51,391 nucleotides of DNA, taken from assembly GCA_018239675.1 (NCBI GenBank), contig JAFEGX010000117.1, positions 1-51,391 on the forward strand, read 5' to 3'. Below, piece after piece: positions 27,204-37,937 of this stretch. A program made the translations under genes and the position numbers. The number at the start of each line of letters is the position of its first letter. Within the stretch, counting starts at the first letter, position 1. The stretch comes from Verrucomicrobiota bacterium. GTDB taxonomy: Bacteria; Verrucomicrobiota; Verrucomicrobiia; Opitutales; Opitutaceae. The notes beneath the pieces were generated by a model. The model had not been told where the DNA came from. It searched no databases and saw nothing but the letters and a program-made list of their open reading frames with translations.

Positions 27204-27635
27204 ATGAAGGCTTGGCGCTGGCTGCTGGTCCTGATGCTGCTCGTGCCCGGGATGCGGGCGGGGCCGGCCGCGACCGAGCGGGTGCGCCTGAGCCGGCCCG
27301 CGGTGCGCGAGGCGTTGATCGGGACCGTTCGCGCGCAACTCGATGCGATTCGCGCCGAGGACTGGCCCCGCGCCTACCAGCTTGCGTCGAAGGCCTTCCG
27401 GAGCGTGGTGGACCTGCGCGGCTTCCGGGTGCTCGTGACCCGCACCTACCCGGTGGTCTGGAAAAACACCCGGGCGGAATTCACGCCGCCCCGCGACAAC
27501 GGCTTGGCGGCGATCGTGCCGGCGCGCATTTACAGCGGAACCGACAGCATGACCTACCTGTGGCTCCTGGTGAAGGAGGGTGACGCGTGGCGGGTGGGCG
27601 GCGTCGTGCCGCAGACCGTCGAGCGCGGAGCCTAG
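27204..27635 (+). CDS. Secreted protein, DUF4864-like
   Basis: 143 aa. Signal peptide at residues 1-19 (WRWLLVLMLLVPGMRAG). The mature part has the pattern QLDAIRAEDWPRAYQLASKAFR, then FRVLVTRTYPVVWKN and LLVKEGDAWRVGGVV, which fits the cystatin/NTF2-like DUF4864 family. Function unknown. The TAG stop codon lies within the first bases of the adjoining 189-bp repeat, so insertion may have set the present C-terminus. Confidence 0.75.
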   Translation: MKAWRWLLVLMLLVPGMRAGPAATERVRLSRPAVREALIGTVRAQLDAIRAEDWPRAYQLASKAFRSVVDLRGFRVLVTRTYPVVWKNTRAEFTPPRDNGLAAIVPARIYSGTDSMTYLWLLVKEGDAWRVGGVVPQTVERGA

Positions 27636-27820
27636 AGCATTTTAACAAGACTTGTAGCCGCAAAGATGCGCAAAAAGCGCAAGAACTCGTCGCGCCAGTT
27701 TTTCGCCCTACTTTGGCAACAATCCGTGGCAAACGATCCCTCTGCCGCTGGAGCTGGAATCGGATTGATCTGCGTTTTTTGCGCCTCTTTGCGGCTACAC
27801 GATTATTGAGTTCGCTCTAG
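27632..27820 (+). mobile_element. 189-bp MITE-like repeat, copy A
   Basis: The element begins ctagagc and ends gctctag, with longer inverted ends (tgtagccgcaaaga...gcgcaaaaa near both termini, about 40-50 nt). An equally long copy in opposite orientation lies at 47572-47760. The flanks gcgcggagc (27623-27631) and gcgcggcgc (27821-27829) look like a 9-bp target duplication with one change. No coding capacity. It probably depends on a transposase encoded elsewhere. Confidence 0.8.
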
Positions 27821-27891
27821 GCGCGGCGCGACCAAACGCCTCTCACCCGGTTTCAGGCCGCCGCCTGCAATCTTCAGCAACCCGAGCCGAC

Positions 27892-28968
27892 TCAGTGGCC
27901 GCCGTCGAGGTCGCCGGGCTTCAACATCGACGCAAAGAGCCCCTTGTTCGTGGCCTTCATGTAGGCCTCCTTGGCCTCGATCGTGCCGTCCTGAACGCGG
28001 GCCATGAGGCTGTTGTCCATCGTGATCATGCCGTCGTTGCCGCCGCCCTCGATGATCGAGCGGATATTGGAGATCTGGCCGCTGCGGATCGTGTTGGGCA
28101 GGGCCTCGTGGGCGAGCAGGATCTCATGGACGGCGCAGCGGCCCTTGGGCACGCGCTTGCAGAGGAGCTGGGCGACGACGCCGGCCAGGCAGCTCGAGAG
28201 CATGACGCGGACCTGGTTCTGCTCATCGGCGGGGAAGGTGTTGATGATGCGATCGACGGTCTTCGGGGCGTTGTTCGTGTGCAGCGTGCCGAAGACCAAC
28301 ATGCCCATCGAGGCGCAACCCAGCGCGAGCTTGATGGTCTCCATCTCGCGCATCTCACCCAGCAGCACGATGTCGGGGTCGTGCCGCATTGCGCCCTTCA
28401 GCGCCGCGGCGAACGACTCGGTGTGCTCGCCGACCTCGCGGTGCACGATGGTCGACTTCTTCGCCTGGTGCACGAACTCGATCGGGTCCTCGATCGTGAT
28501 GATGTGCCGCGAGAAGTTCGTGTTGATGTAGTCGATCATCGCCGCGAGCGTGGTCGACTTGCCGGAGCCGGTCGGGCCGGTCACGACCACGAGCCCTTCC
28601 GTGCGGTGGCAGAGTTTCTTCAGCGCCTCGGGGAGCTTGAGGTCGTCGAAGGAGAGGATCTTCGCGGGAATCTGGCGGAAGACGGCGGCCTGGCCCCAGT
28701 GGTTGTAGAGGTAGTTGCCGCGGAAGCGGGCGAAGCCGGGAATCTCGTGCGCGAGGTCGAGGTCCTTGCGTTCGAGGTAATCGTGCCAGCGGCGCTCGGG
28801 CACGATCTCCTTGAGCAGCGCCGCCATGGACGCGGGGTCGAGGGCCTTCGGGCCGATGGGCTGGAGTGTGCCGGAAATGCGGGCCTTGGGCGGCAGCCCG
28901 ACCGTGAGGTGCAGGTCCGAGCCGCCCTTCTCGAGCATCGTGCGGAGGAGTTGGTCGATGGCGGCCAT
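27892..28968 (-). CDS. PilT-family type IV pilus retraction ATPase
   Basis: 358 aa. A hexameric ATPase that disassembles type IV pilins for twitching or DNA uptake. The Walker A motif is GPTGSGKSTT (131-140). The Asp box includes HIITIEDPIEFVHQ, Walker B is DPDIVLLGEMREMETI, and the His box is GTLHTNNA. The N-terminus SDLHLTVGLPPKARISG is typical of PilT/PilU. It starts 2 nt after a second PilT-like gene ends, so the pair forms an operon. No other pilus genes are in the window. Confidence 0.93.
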   Translation of the reverse strand: MAAIDQLLRTMLEKGGSDLHLTVGLPPKARISGTLQPIGPKALDPASMAALLKEIVPERRWHDYLERKDLDLAHEIPGFARFRGNYLYNHWGQAAVFRQIPAKILSFDDLKLPEALKKLCHRTEGLVVVTGPTGSGKSTTLAAMIDYINTNFSRHIITIEDPIEFVHQAKKSTIVHREVGEHTESFAAALKGAMRHDPDIVLLGEMREMETIKLALGCASMGMLVFGTLHTNNAPKTVDRIINTFPADEQNQVRVMLSSCLAGVVAQLLCKRVPKGRCAVHEILLAHEALPNTIRSGQISNIRSIIEGGGNDGMITMDNSLMARVQDGTIEAKEAYMKATNKGLFASMLKPGDLDGGH

Positions 28969-28970
28969 GG

Positions 28971-30356
28971 TCAGGTAATCTTGGCCCGCAGCACGCGGTT
29001 GGTGATATTTCCCAGCGCCGTCTCAGCCGAGACCGTCCGCTGCTGCCACAGGCCGAAGACGACATTGTCCATGAGACACATGCCTTCGCGGACGCCGGTC
29101 TCCATGGTGTTGCGCAGACCCTGCGACTTGCCCTCGCGGATGAGGTTCTGGATGGCGGTGTTCGCGACGAGGATCTCGCAGGCGAGCGTGACCTTGCCGT
29201 CGGTCGAGGGCAGCAGGCGCTGGCAGACGATGCCGCGGAGGCTCTCCGCCACGCTGGCACGGATCTGCGTCTGCTGCGACGGCGCAAACACGTCGAGCAG
29301 GCGGTTGAGGGTCGTGGCCGCGTCGCTCGTGTGCATCGTGCCGATCACGAGGTGTCCGGTCTCGGAGGCCGTGATGGCCATCTCGATGGTCTCGAGGTCC
29401 CGCAGCTCGCCGATGACAATGACGTCGGGATCCTCGCGGAGCGCACCCTTGAGCGCGGTGAAGAAGGACTTCGTGTGCTGGCCGACCTCGCGCTGCGTGA
29501 CATTGCAGCCCTTGGCCGCCTGGACGACCTCGATGGGATCCTCGACCGTGATGATGTGGTCGGTGCGGGTCTCGTTGAGGTAGGCAACCATTGACGCGAG
29601 GGTGGTCGTCTTGCCCGAACCGACCGGGCCGGTGATGAGGATGAGACCGTTGTGGTAGGAAAGGAGTTTCTTCAGGGTCTCGAGATGCGCGGCGTAGCCG
29701 AGCTCCTCAAGAGTGCGGACCTTGTCGGGCACCATCCGGTAGGCGCCGGCGGCGCCGCCCTTGTGGAACATGAGGTTCACCCGGTAGCGATCCTCCCGGC
29801 TCAGGGCCAGGGCGTAGTCATAGTCCTTCCGCTGGAGGAAAATCTCGCGCTGGCCCTCGGACAGCAGGGCGGTATTGAGCCGGAGCGCGTCGGCGGCGGT
29901 CAGGACATATTCGGAGATGACGTCGAGCTGCCGGTTCTTCCGGATGAACGGGCGCGAGCCGGTGGACAGATGGAGGTCGCTGGCGCCCTGGCGCGCGGTC
30001 TCGCGGAGGAGGTTGCGCAGGCCCTCGGCGAGGGCGTCGTCCGGCATCTTCGCGATGCCCGGGAAATCGAATGGCGCGGCGCCTCCGTTGGTGGCGGCGG
30101 GAAAGGGCGCGTTCGAGGCGTCATCCTCGAACGGGTCGCTGGCCGGGGGGCCGCCCTGGGCCTTGCCCATCGCGACGCCCGCCAGCCGCTCAAGTGCGGC
30201 GACGTCCTCGACCACGCCGTCGTCGATGAGCAGCTGCGCGAAGTCGCCGATTTCGGCCGTCTCGCCCAGCTTGGCCCGGATGGCGGCGCACTGCTTGCGG
30301 TGGAACAGGCCTTGGTCGGTGCCGAGTCGGACAAGCCAGAGGACGTCAGGGTTCAT
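28971..30356 (-). CDS. PilT/PilU-family ATPase with ~115-residue N-terminal extension
   Basis: 461 aa from ATG 30356. The C-terminal ~345 residues are a complete PilT-type motor: SDLHLSTGSRPFIRKN at about 127, Walker A GPVGSGKTTT at 243, Walker B DPDVIVIGELRDLETI and His box GTMHTSDA. The N-terminal ~115 residues are not part of the standard motor: a helical segment with acidic and alanine-rich parts followed by a low-complexity linker (PFPAATNGGAAP). The extension may be a regulatory or docking region. It lies upstream of the shorter PilT gene in the same operon. Confidence 0.9.
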   Translation of the reverse strand: MNPDVLWLVRLGTDQGLFHRKQCAAIRAKLGETAEIGDFAQLLIDDGVVEDVAALERLAGVAMGKAQGGPPASDPFEDDASNAPFPAATNGGAAPFDFPGIAKMPDDALAEGLRNLLRETARQGASDLHLSTGSRPFIRKNRQLDVISEYVLTAADALRLNTALLSEGQREIFLQRKDYDYALALSREDRYRVNLMFHKGGAAGAYRMVPDKVRTLEELGYAAHLETLKKLLSYHNGLILITGPVGSGKTTTLASMVAYLNETRTDHIITVEDPIEVVQAAKGCNVTQREVGQHTKSFFTALKGALREDPDVIVIGELRDLETIEMAITASETGHLVIGTMHTSDAATTLNRLLDVFAPSQQTQIRASVAESLRGIVCQRLLPSTDGKVTLACEILVANTAIQNLIREGKSQGLRNTMETGVREGMCLMDNVVFGLWQQRTVSAETALGNITNRVLRAKIT

Positions 30357-30530
30357 GCAGGGTGGGGTCCGGTGCGCCGAAACCATGGGCAGCCGCCCGC
30401 CCCGGCGCAATTGCGGAGTGTGGAAATCGCTGGTGGCCCGGGAGCTGGACCCGTTGCGGCCCGGAAAACTGATTCTACGGGAAACTGCTTTACCGAAATG
30501 CGGTCCATGGGGTCTAATCCTGCCACTCCC

Positions 30531-30932
30531 ATGAAAAACTCCCGTGCTCCCCGTCTCGCCGCGATTCTCGCGCTGGTCCTAGCCCTGACGTCCCTGGCGT
30601 TCAACTCTGGCTGCATCGCTGTCGCCGCCGGCGCGGGTGCGGGTGCGGTCGCCTATATCCGCGGCGACCTGAATGCGACGCTCGACTCGAGCTTTGATCA
30701 CACCTTCAAGGCCTCCCAGCGCGCCGTCCAGCAGCTGGAGTTCGCCAAGGTCAGCGAGGCCAAGGACGCCCTGCTCGGCAAGATCACCGTCCGCAATGCC
30801 GCGGACAAGAAGATCGAGATCAAGATCGAGCGCGCCGGTGACAACCTCACCAAGGTCAGCATCCGGGTCGGCACCTTCGGCGACGAAACGCTGTCGATGG
30901 CGATCCTGGACAAGATCAAGTCGAACCTCTGA
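30531..30932 (+). CDS. DUF3568-like lipoprotein
   Basis: 133 aa from ATG 30531. Lipoprotein signal peptide with lipobox FNSGC, then a hydrophobic AVAAGAGAGAVAYIRG turn and a domain with DLNATLDSSFDHTFKASQRAV, ending GDETLSMAILDKIKSNL. This matches the DUF3568 arrangement (small outer-membrane-type lipoprotein with repeated I/V strands). Function unknown. It is divergent from the PilT-like operon. Confidence 0.8.
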   Translation: MKNSRAPRLAAILALVLALTSLAFNSGCIAVAAGAGAGAVAYIRGDLNATLDSSFDHTFKASQRAVQQLEFAKVSEAKDALLGKITVRNAADKKIEIKIERAGDNLTKVSIRVGTFGDETLSMAILDKIKSNL

Positions 30933-30944
30933 GGCGGTCAGTAG

Positions 30945-31077
30945 AGTTGAAGGTTGAAAGTCGACGGTTGAAAGCCGGAGGCGAGCTTTCCTTCGGCGCC
31001 AAGGTCTGGCCTTAGGCCTGAGCCGTTGATGGGGAACTCCCTGTCCGTCTGGGCCTTCAACCTTCAACTTTCAACCG
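30945..31077. repeat. Palindromic intergenic repeat (ttgaagg type)
   Basis: Left arm agttgaaggttgaaagtcgacggttgaaag is mirrored by ccttcaaccttcaactttcaaccgg at 31054-31077. Member of the family also seen near 16.5, 32.9 and 40.4 kb. Confidence 0.75.
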
Positions 31078-31158
31078 GTCCCCCGGCCCCAAGGTCGCCG
31101 AACTGGGGGGTTGCAAACCCGTCGGTTTCCGAGAGTCTGACCGCTCTCCAATCCGACA

Positions 31159-32751
31159 ATGCTGAAGAAATTCCTGTCGAAGCTGCGCCAATCGATCACG
31201 CCTTCGCGCCCGTCCCACGCTGCGCCGGCGGCGAAACCCGCTTCCCCTGCCAAGTCTCACTCCTCGCACCAGCCGCGCGCCGAGCGCGGCACCGGCGCGA
31301 AATCCCATGGCGGCGGCCACGGTGGCCATGAATCCCGCCCCCGCCGTGAAGAGCGGGGTCACGGCCACGGCCCGGGTTCGTCCCACGGCGGCGGCCACGG
31401 CGCCGGGCGCGGCCATGCGCGCGACGGCGGCCGCGGGGGCCGCGGTCCCCGGCGCGAAACGGGCCGCCCGCGCGTCGACGAGAGTTTCGAGCATCCCCGC
31501 ACCGGTGACATCAAGCCGGCGACCCCGGTGGACGTCCCGAAGATGGACACCGAGTTCTCGAAGCTCGGCCTCTCCGACGCCCTCGCGTTTGCCGTGCAGG
31601 AGATGGGTTATGTCACGCCCACGCCCATCCAGACGCAGGCCATTCCGGTCGTGCTCAAGGGCGGCGACGTCATCGGTTCCGCGCAGACCGGCACCGGCAA
31701 GACCGCCGCGTTTGCGCTGCCCATCATCCAGCGGCTCGGCACCCACGGGAAACTCCGCTGCCTGATTCTCGAGCCGACGCGCGAGCTCGCGCTGCAGGTC
31801 GAGGAGGCCTTCCAGAAATACGCCAAGTTCACCGACCTGCGCGTGACCATTGTCTACGGCGGCGTCGGCTACGGGAAGCAGACCGACGATCTCCGGCGCG
31901 GCATGGACATCCTGGCGGCGACGCCGGGCCGGCTGCTCGACCATCTCGAGCAGGGCAACTGCTCGCTGCGCGACATCGACATCCTCGTCCTTGACGAGGT
32001 GGACCGCATGCTCGACATGGGTTTCCTGCCCGACGTGAAGCGCATCGTGCAGAAGACGCCGGCCACGCGGCAGACGCTGCTCTTCACCGCGACGCTGCCG
32101 CCCGAGATCGCCTCGCTGGCATCCTGGGCGCTCCGCGACCCCGTGAAGGTCGAGATCGGCCGCCAGCGTTCGCCGGCCGAGACCGTGTCCCACGGGTTTT
32201 ACCCGGTCGTCGCCTCCCAGAAGTTCGACCTGCTGCAGCTCCTGCTGGAGCAGACCGAATTCAAGAGCGTGCTCATCTTCTGCCGCACCCGCATGGGTGC
32301 GGACCGCATCGCGCACCGCCTCCAGGCCAAGGGCCACACGGTGGGCGTCATGCACTCCGACCGCAGCCAGCGCGAGCGCATCGAGGCGCTCGAGGGCTTC
32401 AAGTCCGGCCGGTTCGAGGTGTTGGTGGCGACCGACATCGCCGCCCGCGGCCTCGACATCGCGGGCGTGTCGCACGTCGTGAACTACGACGTGCCGGAGA
32501 ATCCCGAGGATTACGTCCACCGCATCGGCCGCACCGGCCGCGCGCAGAACACCGGCGACGCCTTCACCCTCGTCACCGAGGAGGACGTCCGCGACGCGCG
32601 CAGCATCGAGCGGTACATGGGCATCGGCGTCGAGCGGAAGAAGATCGAGGGCTTCCCCTACATCTACTCCGCGCTCTTCGACGACAAGGCCCTCGCCGAG
32701 ACCGCCGCGCCGAAACCCGCCAGCCGCCTTCACCGCGGGATGCGGCGCTAG
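31159..32751 (+). CDS. DEAD-box RNA helicase, RhlE-like, with Gly/His/Arg-rich N-terminal extension
   Basis: 530 aa. The helicase core starts near residue 130: Q motif FSKLGLSDALAFAVQEMGY...TPIQ, motif I AQTGTGKT, Ia PTRELALQ, II DEVD (not DEAD), III TATLP (a variant of SAT), IV and V ATDIAARGLDIAGVSHVVNYD, and VI HRIGRTGR. Residues about 1-120 are low-complexity, rich in G, H, R and S (repeated GGGHG, RRE), probably disordered and RNA-binding; RhlE enzymes usually carry such tails at the C-terminus. It probably unwinds structured RNA during ribosome assembly or decay. A strong terminator hairpin follows. Confidence 0.93.
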   Translation: MLKKFLSKLRQSITPSRPSHAAPAAKPASPAKSHSSHQPRAERGTGAKSHGGGHGGHESRPRREERGHGHGPGSSHGGGHGAGRGHARDGGRGGRGPRRETGRPRVDESFEHPRTGDIKPATPVDVPKMDTEFSKLGLSDALAFAVQEMGYVTPTPIQTQAIPVVLKGGDVIGSAQTGTGKTAAFALPIIQRLGTHGKLRCLILEPTRELALQVEEAFQKYAKFTDLRVTIVYGGVGYGKQTDDLRRGMDILAATPGRLLDHLEQGNCSLRDIDILVLDEVDRMLDMGFLPDVKRIVQKTPATRQTLLFTATLPPEIASLASWALRDPVKVEIGRQRSPAETVSHGFYPVVASQKFDLLQLLLEQTEFKSVLIFCRTRMGADRIAHRLQAKGHTVGVMHSDRSQRERIEALEGFKSGRFEVLVATDIAARGLDIAGVSHVVNYDVPENPEDYVHRIGRTGRAQNTGDAFTLVTEEDVRDARSIERYMGIGVERKKIEGFPYIYSALFDDKALAETAAPKPASRLHRGMRR

Positions 32752-32813
32752 GCGGCGGCAGGACGCCGCGTCGAAGGTCGCAGGTCTCAGGTCGAAGCAT
32801 TCGATCTGGAAAA

Positions 32814-32852
32814 CAACAAGACGGCGGAGTCACTGACTCCGCCGTCTTGTTG
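32814..32852. terminator. Bidirectional terminator hairpin between helicase gene and katG
   Basis: A perfect inverted repeat with arms of up to 19 nt (caacaagacggcggagtca and its complement) meets almost without a loop. A runs on the left and T-rich sequence on the right fit termination of the convergent helicase and katG transcripts. Confidence 0.75.
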
Positions 32853-32892
32853 TCTTCGGCAATGGCCGGGTCTTCGGGACTAAGCGACGCGG

Positions 32893-32977
32893 ACGGTTGA
32901 AGGCGATCAGTTGAAGGTTGAAAGCGCAGTCGCCCGGCGACCGTCCGGCTTTCAACCTTCAACTGTCAACTTTCAAC
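32893..32977. repeat. Palindromic intergenic repeat (ttgaagg type)
   Basis: ttgaaggttgaaagc (32911-32925) is mirrored by gctttcaaccttcaact (32948-32964), with further ttgaagg and tcaactttcaac units outside. It lies at the 3' side of katG. Confidence 0.75.
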
Positions 32978-33002
32978 GGGCGGCCGCCGCCCCCCCGCCT
33001 CC

Positions 33003-35550
<2,548 letters not shown>

Positions 35551-37017
35551 ATGTCCTTCAAAGTTGCCTTCATTGGCGCCGGTTCGATTGGATTCACCCG
35601 CCGGCTCCTCGCCGATCTCCTGGCGGTGCCCGAATTCGCCGGCATCGACCTCGCCTTCACCGACATCAACGCCCGTAACCTGGCGATGGTCACGGAGCTC
35701 TGCCGCCGCGACATCGCGGCGAACGGCCTGGCCACCCGGATCACGCCGACCACCAACCGCCGCGAGGCGCTGCGCGGCGCGAAGTACGTCTTCTGCGTCG
35801 TCCGCATCGGCGGGCTCGAGGCGTTCGCCCACGACATCGAGATCCCGCTGAAGTACGGCGTCGACCAGTGCGTCGGCGACACGCTCTGCGCCGGCGGCCT
35901 CATGTACGCCCAGCGCGGCATCGCGGCCCTGCTCTCGTTCTGCCGGGACATCCGCGAGGTCGCGGCGCCGGACTGCCTCCTGCTGAACTACGCGAACCCG
36001 ATGGCCATGATGACCTGGGCCGCCAACAAGTACGGCGGCGTGCGCTGCGTCGGCCTGTGCCACGGCGTGCAGCACGGTCACTTCCAGATCGCCCAGATCC
36101 TCGGCCGCAAGAAGGAGGAGGTCGACATCATCTGCGCCGGCATCAACCACCAGACGTGGTACATCGCGGTGAAGACCGACGGCCGCGACCGCACCAAGGA
36201 CCTGCTGGCGGCGTTCGAGCGGCATCCCGTCTACCGCCGCGAGGAGAAGGTGCGCATCGATATGCTGCGGCGCTTCGGCTACTACTCGACCGAGTCCAAC
36301 GGCCACCTCAGCGAGTACGTGCCGTGGTACCGGAAGCGCCCGGACGATATCCTGAACTGGATCGACCTGAGCTCGTGGGGCCTCGGCGAGACTGGCGGCT
36401 ACCTGCGCGTCTGCACCGAGGGCCGCTACTGGTTCGAGGCTGAGTTCGGCGGCAAGAAGGACCATGCGACGCTGAAGTACACCCAGGAAAACCGCAGCGA
36501 GGAGCACGGCAGCCGGATCCTGGAGGCACTGGAGACGGGCCGCGTGTATCGCGGACATTTCAACCTGCCGAACCGCGGGACGATTTCGAACCTGCCGGTC
36601 GATGCGATCGTCGAGGCCCCCGGCTTCGTCGACCGCCATGGCATCAACATGACGCAGGTCGGGGACCTGCCCCTTGGCTGCGCTGCGGTGTGCAACGCCT
36701 CGATCAGCGTCCAGCGCCTCGGCGTCGAGGCCGCGGTCGCGGGCGACGACATGCTGCTGCGGCAGGCATTCTTGATGGATCCCCTGGTCGGCGCCGTCTG
36801 CAACCCGCCCGAGGTCTGGCAGATGGTCGACGAGATGCTGGTTGCGCACGCCCCGTGGCTGCCGCAGTACCGCCGGGCGATCGCCGCCGCCAAGAAGCGC
36901 CTCGCCGCCGGCCCGCGCATCCGCACCAAGGCCAACCGCGGCGCCGCCCGCCGGAAGATCCGCTCACTGGCCGAACTGAAGCGCCTGGAAAAGCAGAACC
37001 CGAGGGCGGGACACTGA
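35551..37017 (+). CDS. Glycoside hydrolase family 4, alpha-galactosidase-like (MelA/AglA type)
   Basis: 488 aa. GH4 enzymes cleave glycosides by an NAD+ and Mn2+ dependent oxidation-elimination mechanism. The N-terminal NAD fold shows FIGAGSIGFTRRLLADLL. The metal-binding Cys and His are in GLCHGVQH and AGINHQTW. CHGVQH rather than CNVP or CNSP motifs points to alpha-galactosidase or galacturonidase-like members. The C-terminus has a basic tail (AGPRIRTKANRGAARRK). Cytoplasmic. A monocistronic start, with katG divergent. The substrate is not proven. Confidence 0.9.
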   Translation: MSFKVAFIGAGSIGFTRRLLADLLAVPEFAGIDLAFTDINARNLAMVTELCRRDIAANGLATRITPTTNRREALRGAKYVFCVVRIGGLEAFAHDIEIPLKYGVDQCVGDTLCAGGLMYAQRGIAALLSFCRDIREVAAPDCLLLNYANPMAMMTWAANKYGGVRCVGLCHGVQHGHFQIAQILGRKKEEVDIICAGINHQTWYIAVKTDGRDRTKDLLAAFERHPVYRREEKVRIDMLRRFGYYSTESNGHLSEYVPWYRKRPDDILNWIDLSSWGLGETGGYLRVCTEGRYWFEAEFGGKKDHATLKYTQENRSEEHGSRILEALETGRVYRGHFNLPNRGTISNLPVDAIVEAPGFVDRHGINMTQVGDLPLGCAAVCNASISVQRLGVEAAVAGDDMLLRQAFLMDPLVGAVCNPPEVWQMVDEMLVAHAPWLPQYRRAIAAAKKRLAAGPRIRTKANRGAARRKIRSLAELKRLEKQNPRAGH

Positions 37018-37182
37018 AATTGCGGATTGCGGATCGCGGATTGCGGATTGCGTCCCAACCGGGCGCAACGCGCCGGTGAGATTCAATTCCGGAATCCGGA
37101 CTCCGAAATCCGGAGCCGAATTCCAGCGGCGCTCCGCGTCCCGCTGGACAAATCCGCAATCCGCGATCCGCGATCCGCAATT
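37018..37182. repeat. Palindromic intergenic repeat (gcggatt units)
   Basis: Directly after the GH4 stop codon, aattgcggattgcggatcgc with further gcggatt units is mirrored by units of aatccgcaatccgcgatcc ending at 37182. The 7-nt unit gcggatt/gcggatc occurs four to five times in each arm. Confidence 0.85.
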
Positions 37183-37226
37183 GAGAGTTGCCTCCCGCGG
37201 GTTTTCGCCGTGCGTTGCGCGCCTGC

Positions 37227-37817
37227 ATGCATCTTGACATTCCGTCCGGGGATTTTGCCGGCTACATTTTCGACCTCGACGGCACGCTGATCGACACCAT
37301 GCCGCTGCACTATAGGGCGTGGGACCGCGCCATGCGCGACTCGGGGCTGCCGCATGCGCTCGACGAGGACCTGTTCTACAAGCTCGGCGGCATCCCCACG
37401 CGCCGCGTCGCCGAGCTGTTCGCGGAGCACTACGGCCTGCAGCTGGACCCCGACGAGGTGTTTCACATCAAGGAGGCCTATTTCACCGAGATGCAGAAAC
37501 ACGCCCAGCTCATCGAGCCGGTCGTGAAGTTCGCGCGCCAGAAGCATCCGACGCACCCGCTTGCCATCGCCTCGGGCGGGCCGCGCAAGATCGTGGAGCG
37601 GTCGCTGGAGGTGACCGGCCTCGCCCCGCTGTTCCGCGCCGTCGTGACGGCCGACGACGTGAAGCACGGCAAACCGTCGCCCGACATGTTCCTTCTCGCG
37701 GCCAGGCTCCTCGGCGTCGATCCGCGGCAGTGCCTCGTCTTCGAGGACGCCGAGCCTGGCATCAAGGGCGCGCTCGCCGCCGGCATGCAGGTCGTCCGCG
37801 TCCCGAGCCGGACCTGA
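37227..37817 (+). CDS. HAD-superfamily sugar phosphatase / beta-phosphoglucomutase-like
   Basis: 196 aa from ATG 37227. HAD motif I is IFDLDGTLIDT (nucleophile D15, acid D17). The helical cap follows (LHYRAWDRAMRDSGLPH). Motif II is AIASGGPRK, motif III KHGKPSPDMFLLAA and motif IV VFEDAEPGI. The closest described relatives are fructose-1-phosphate phosphatase YqaB and beta-phosphoglucomutase. The Ser/Gly of motif II and the cap do not settle which. An in-frame TTG at 37188 overlaps the repeat and is not preferred. Confidence 0.88.
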   Translation: MHLDIPSGDFAGYIFDLDGTLIDTMPLHYRAWDRAMRDSGLPHALDEDLFYKLGGIPTRRVAELFAEHYGLQLDPDEVFHIKEAYFTEMQKHAQLIEPVVKFARQKHPTHPLAIASGGPRKIVERSLEVTGLAPLFRAVVTADDVKHGKPSPDMFLLAARLLGVDPRQCLVFEDAEPGIKGALAAGMQVVRVPSRT

Positions 37818-37937
37818 CCGGTTTCTTCTTTTCGTCCATCGCCTCCGGGGAGTTTCTTCTTTGCCCGGCGTTGCCGTTTGCCTGGGTCGGCCAAATTCTG
37901 GTTTCTCCGCCCGGTAGATTTGTGCTTTCATGGCCGG

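Noticed and set aside
37018-37182. Possible CRISPR array from repeated gcggatt units
   Set aside because: Units are ~7 nt with no spacers and the arms are mirrored; it is a palindromic repeat.
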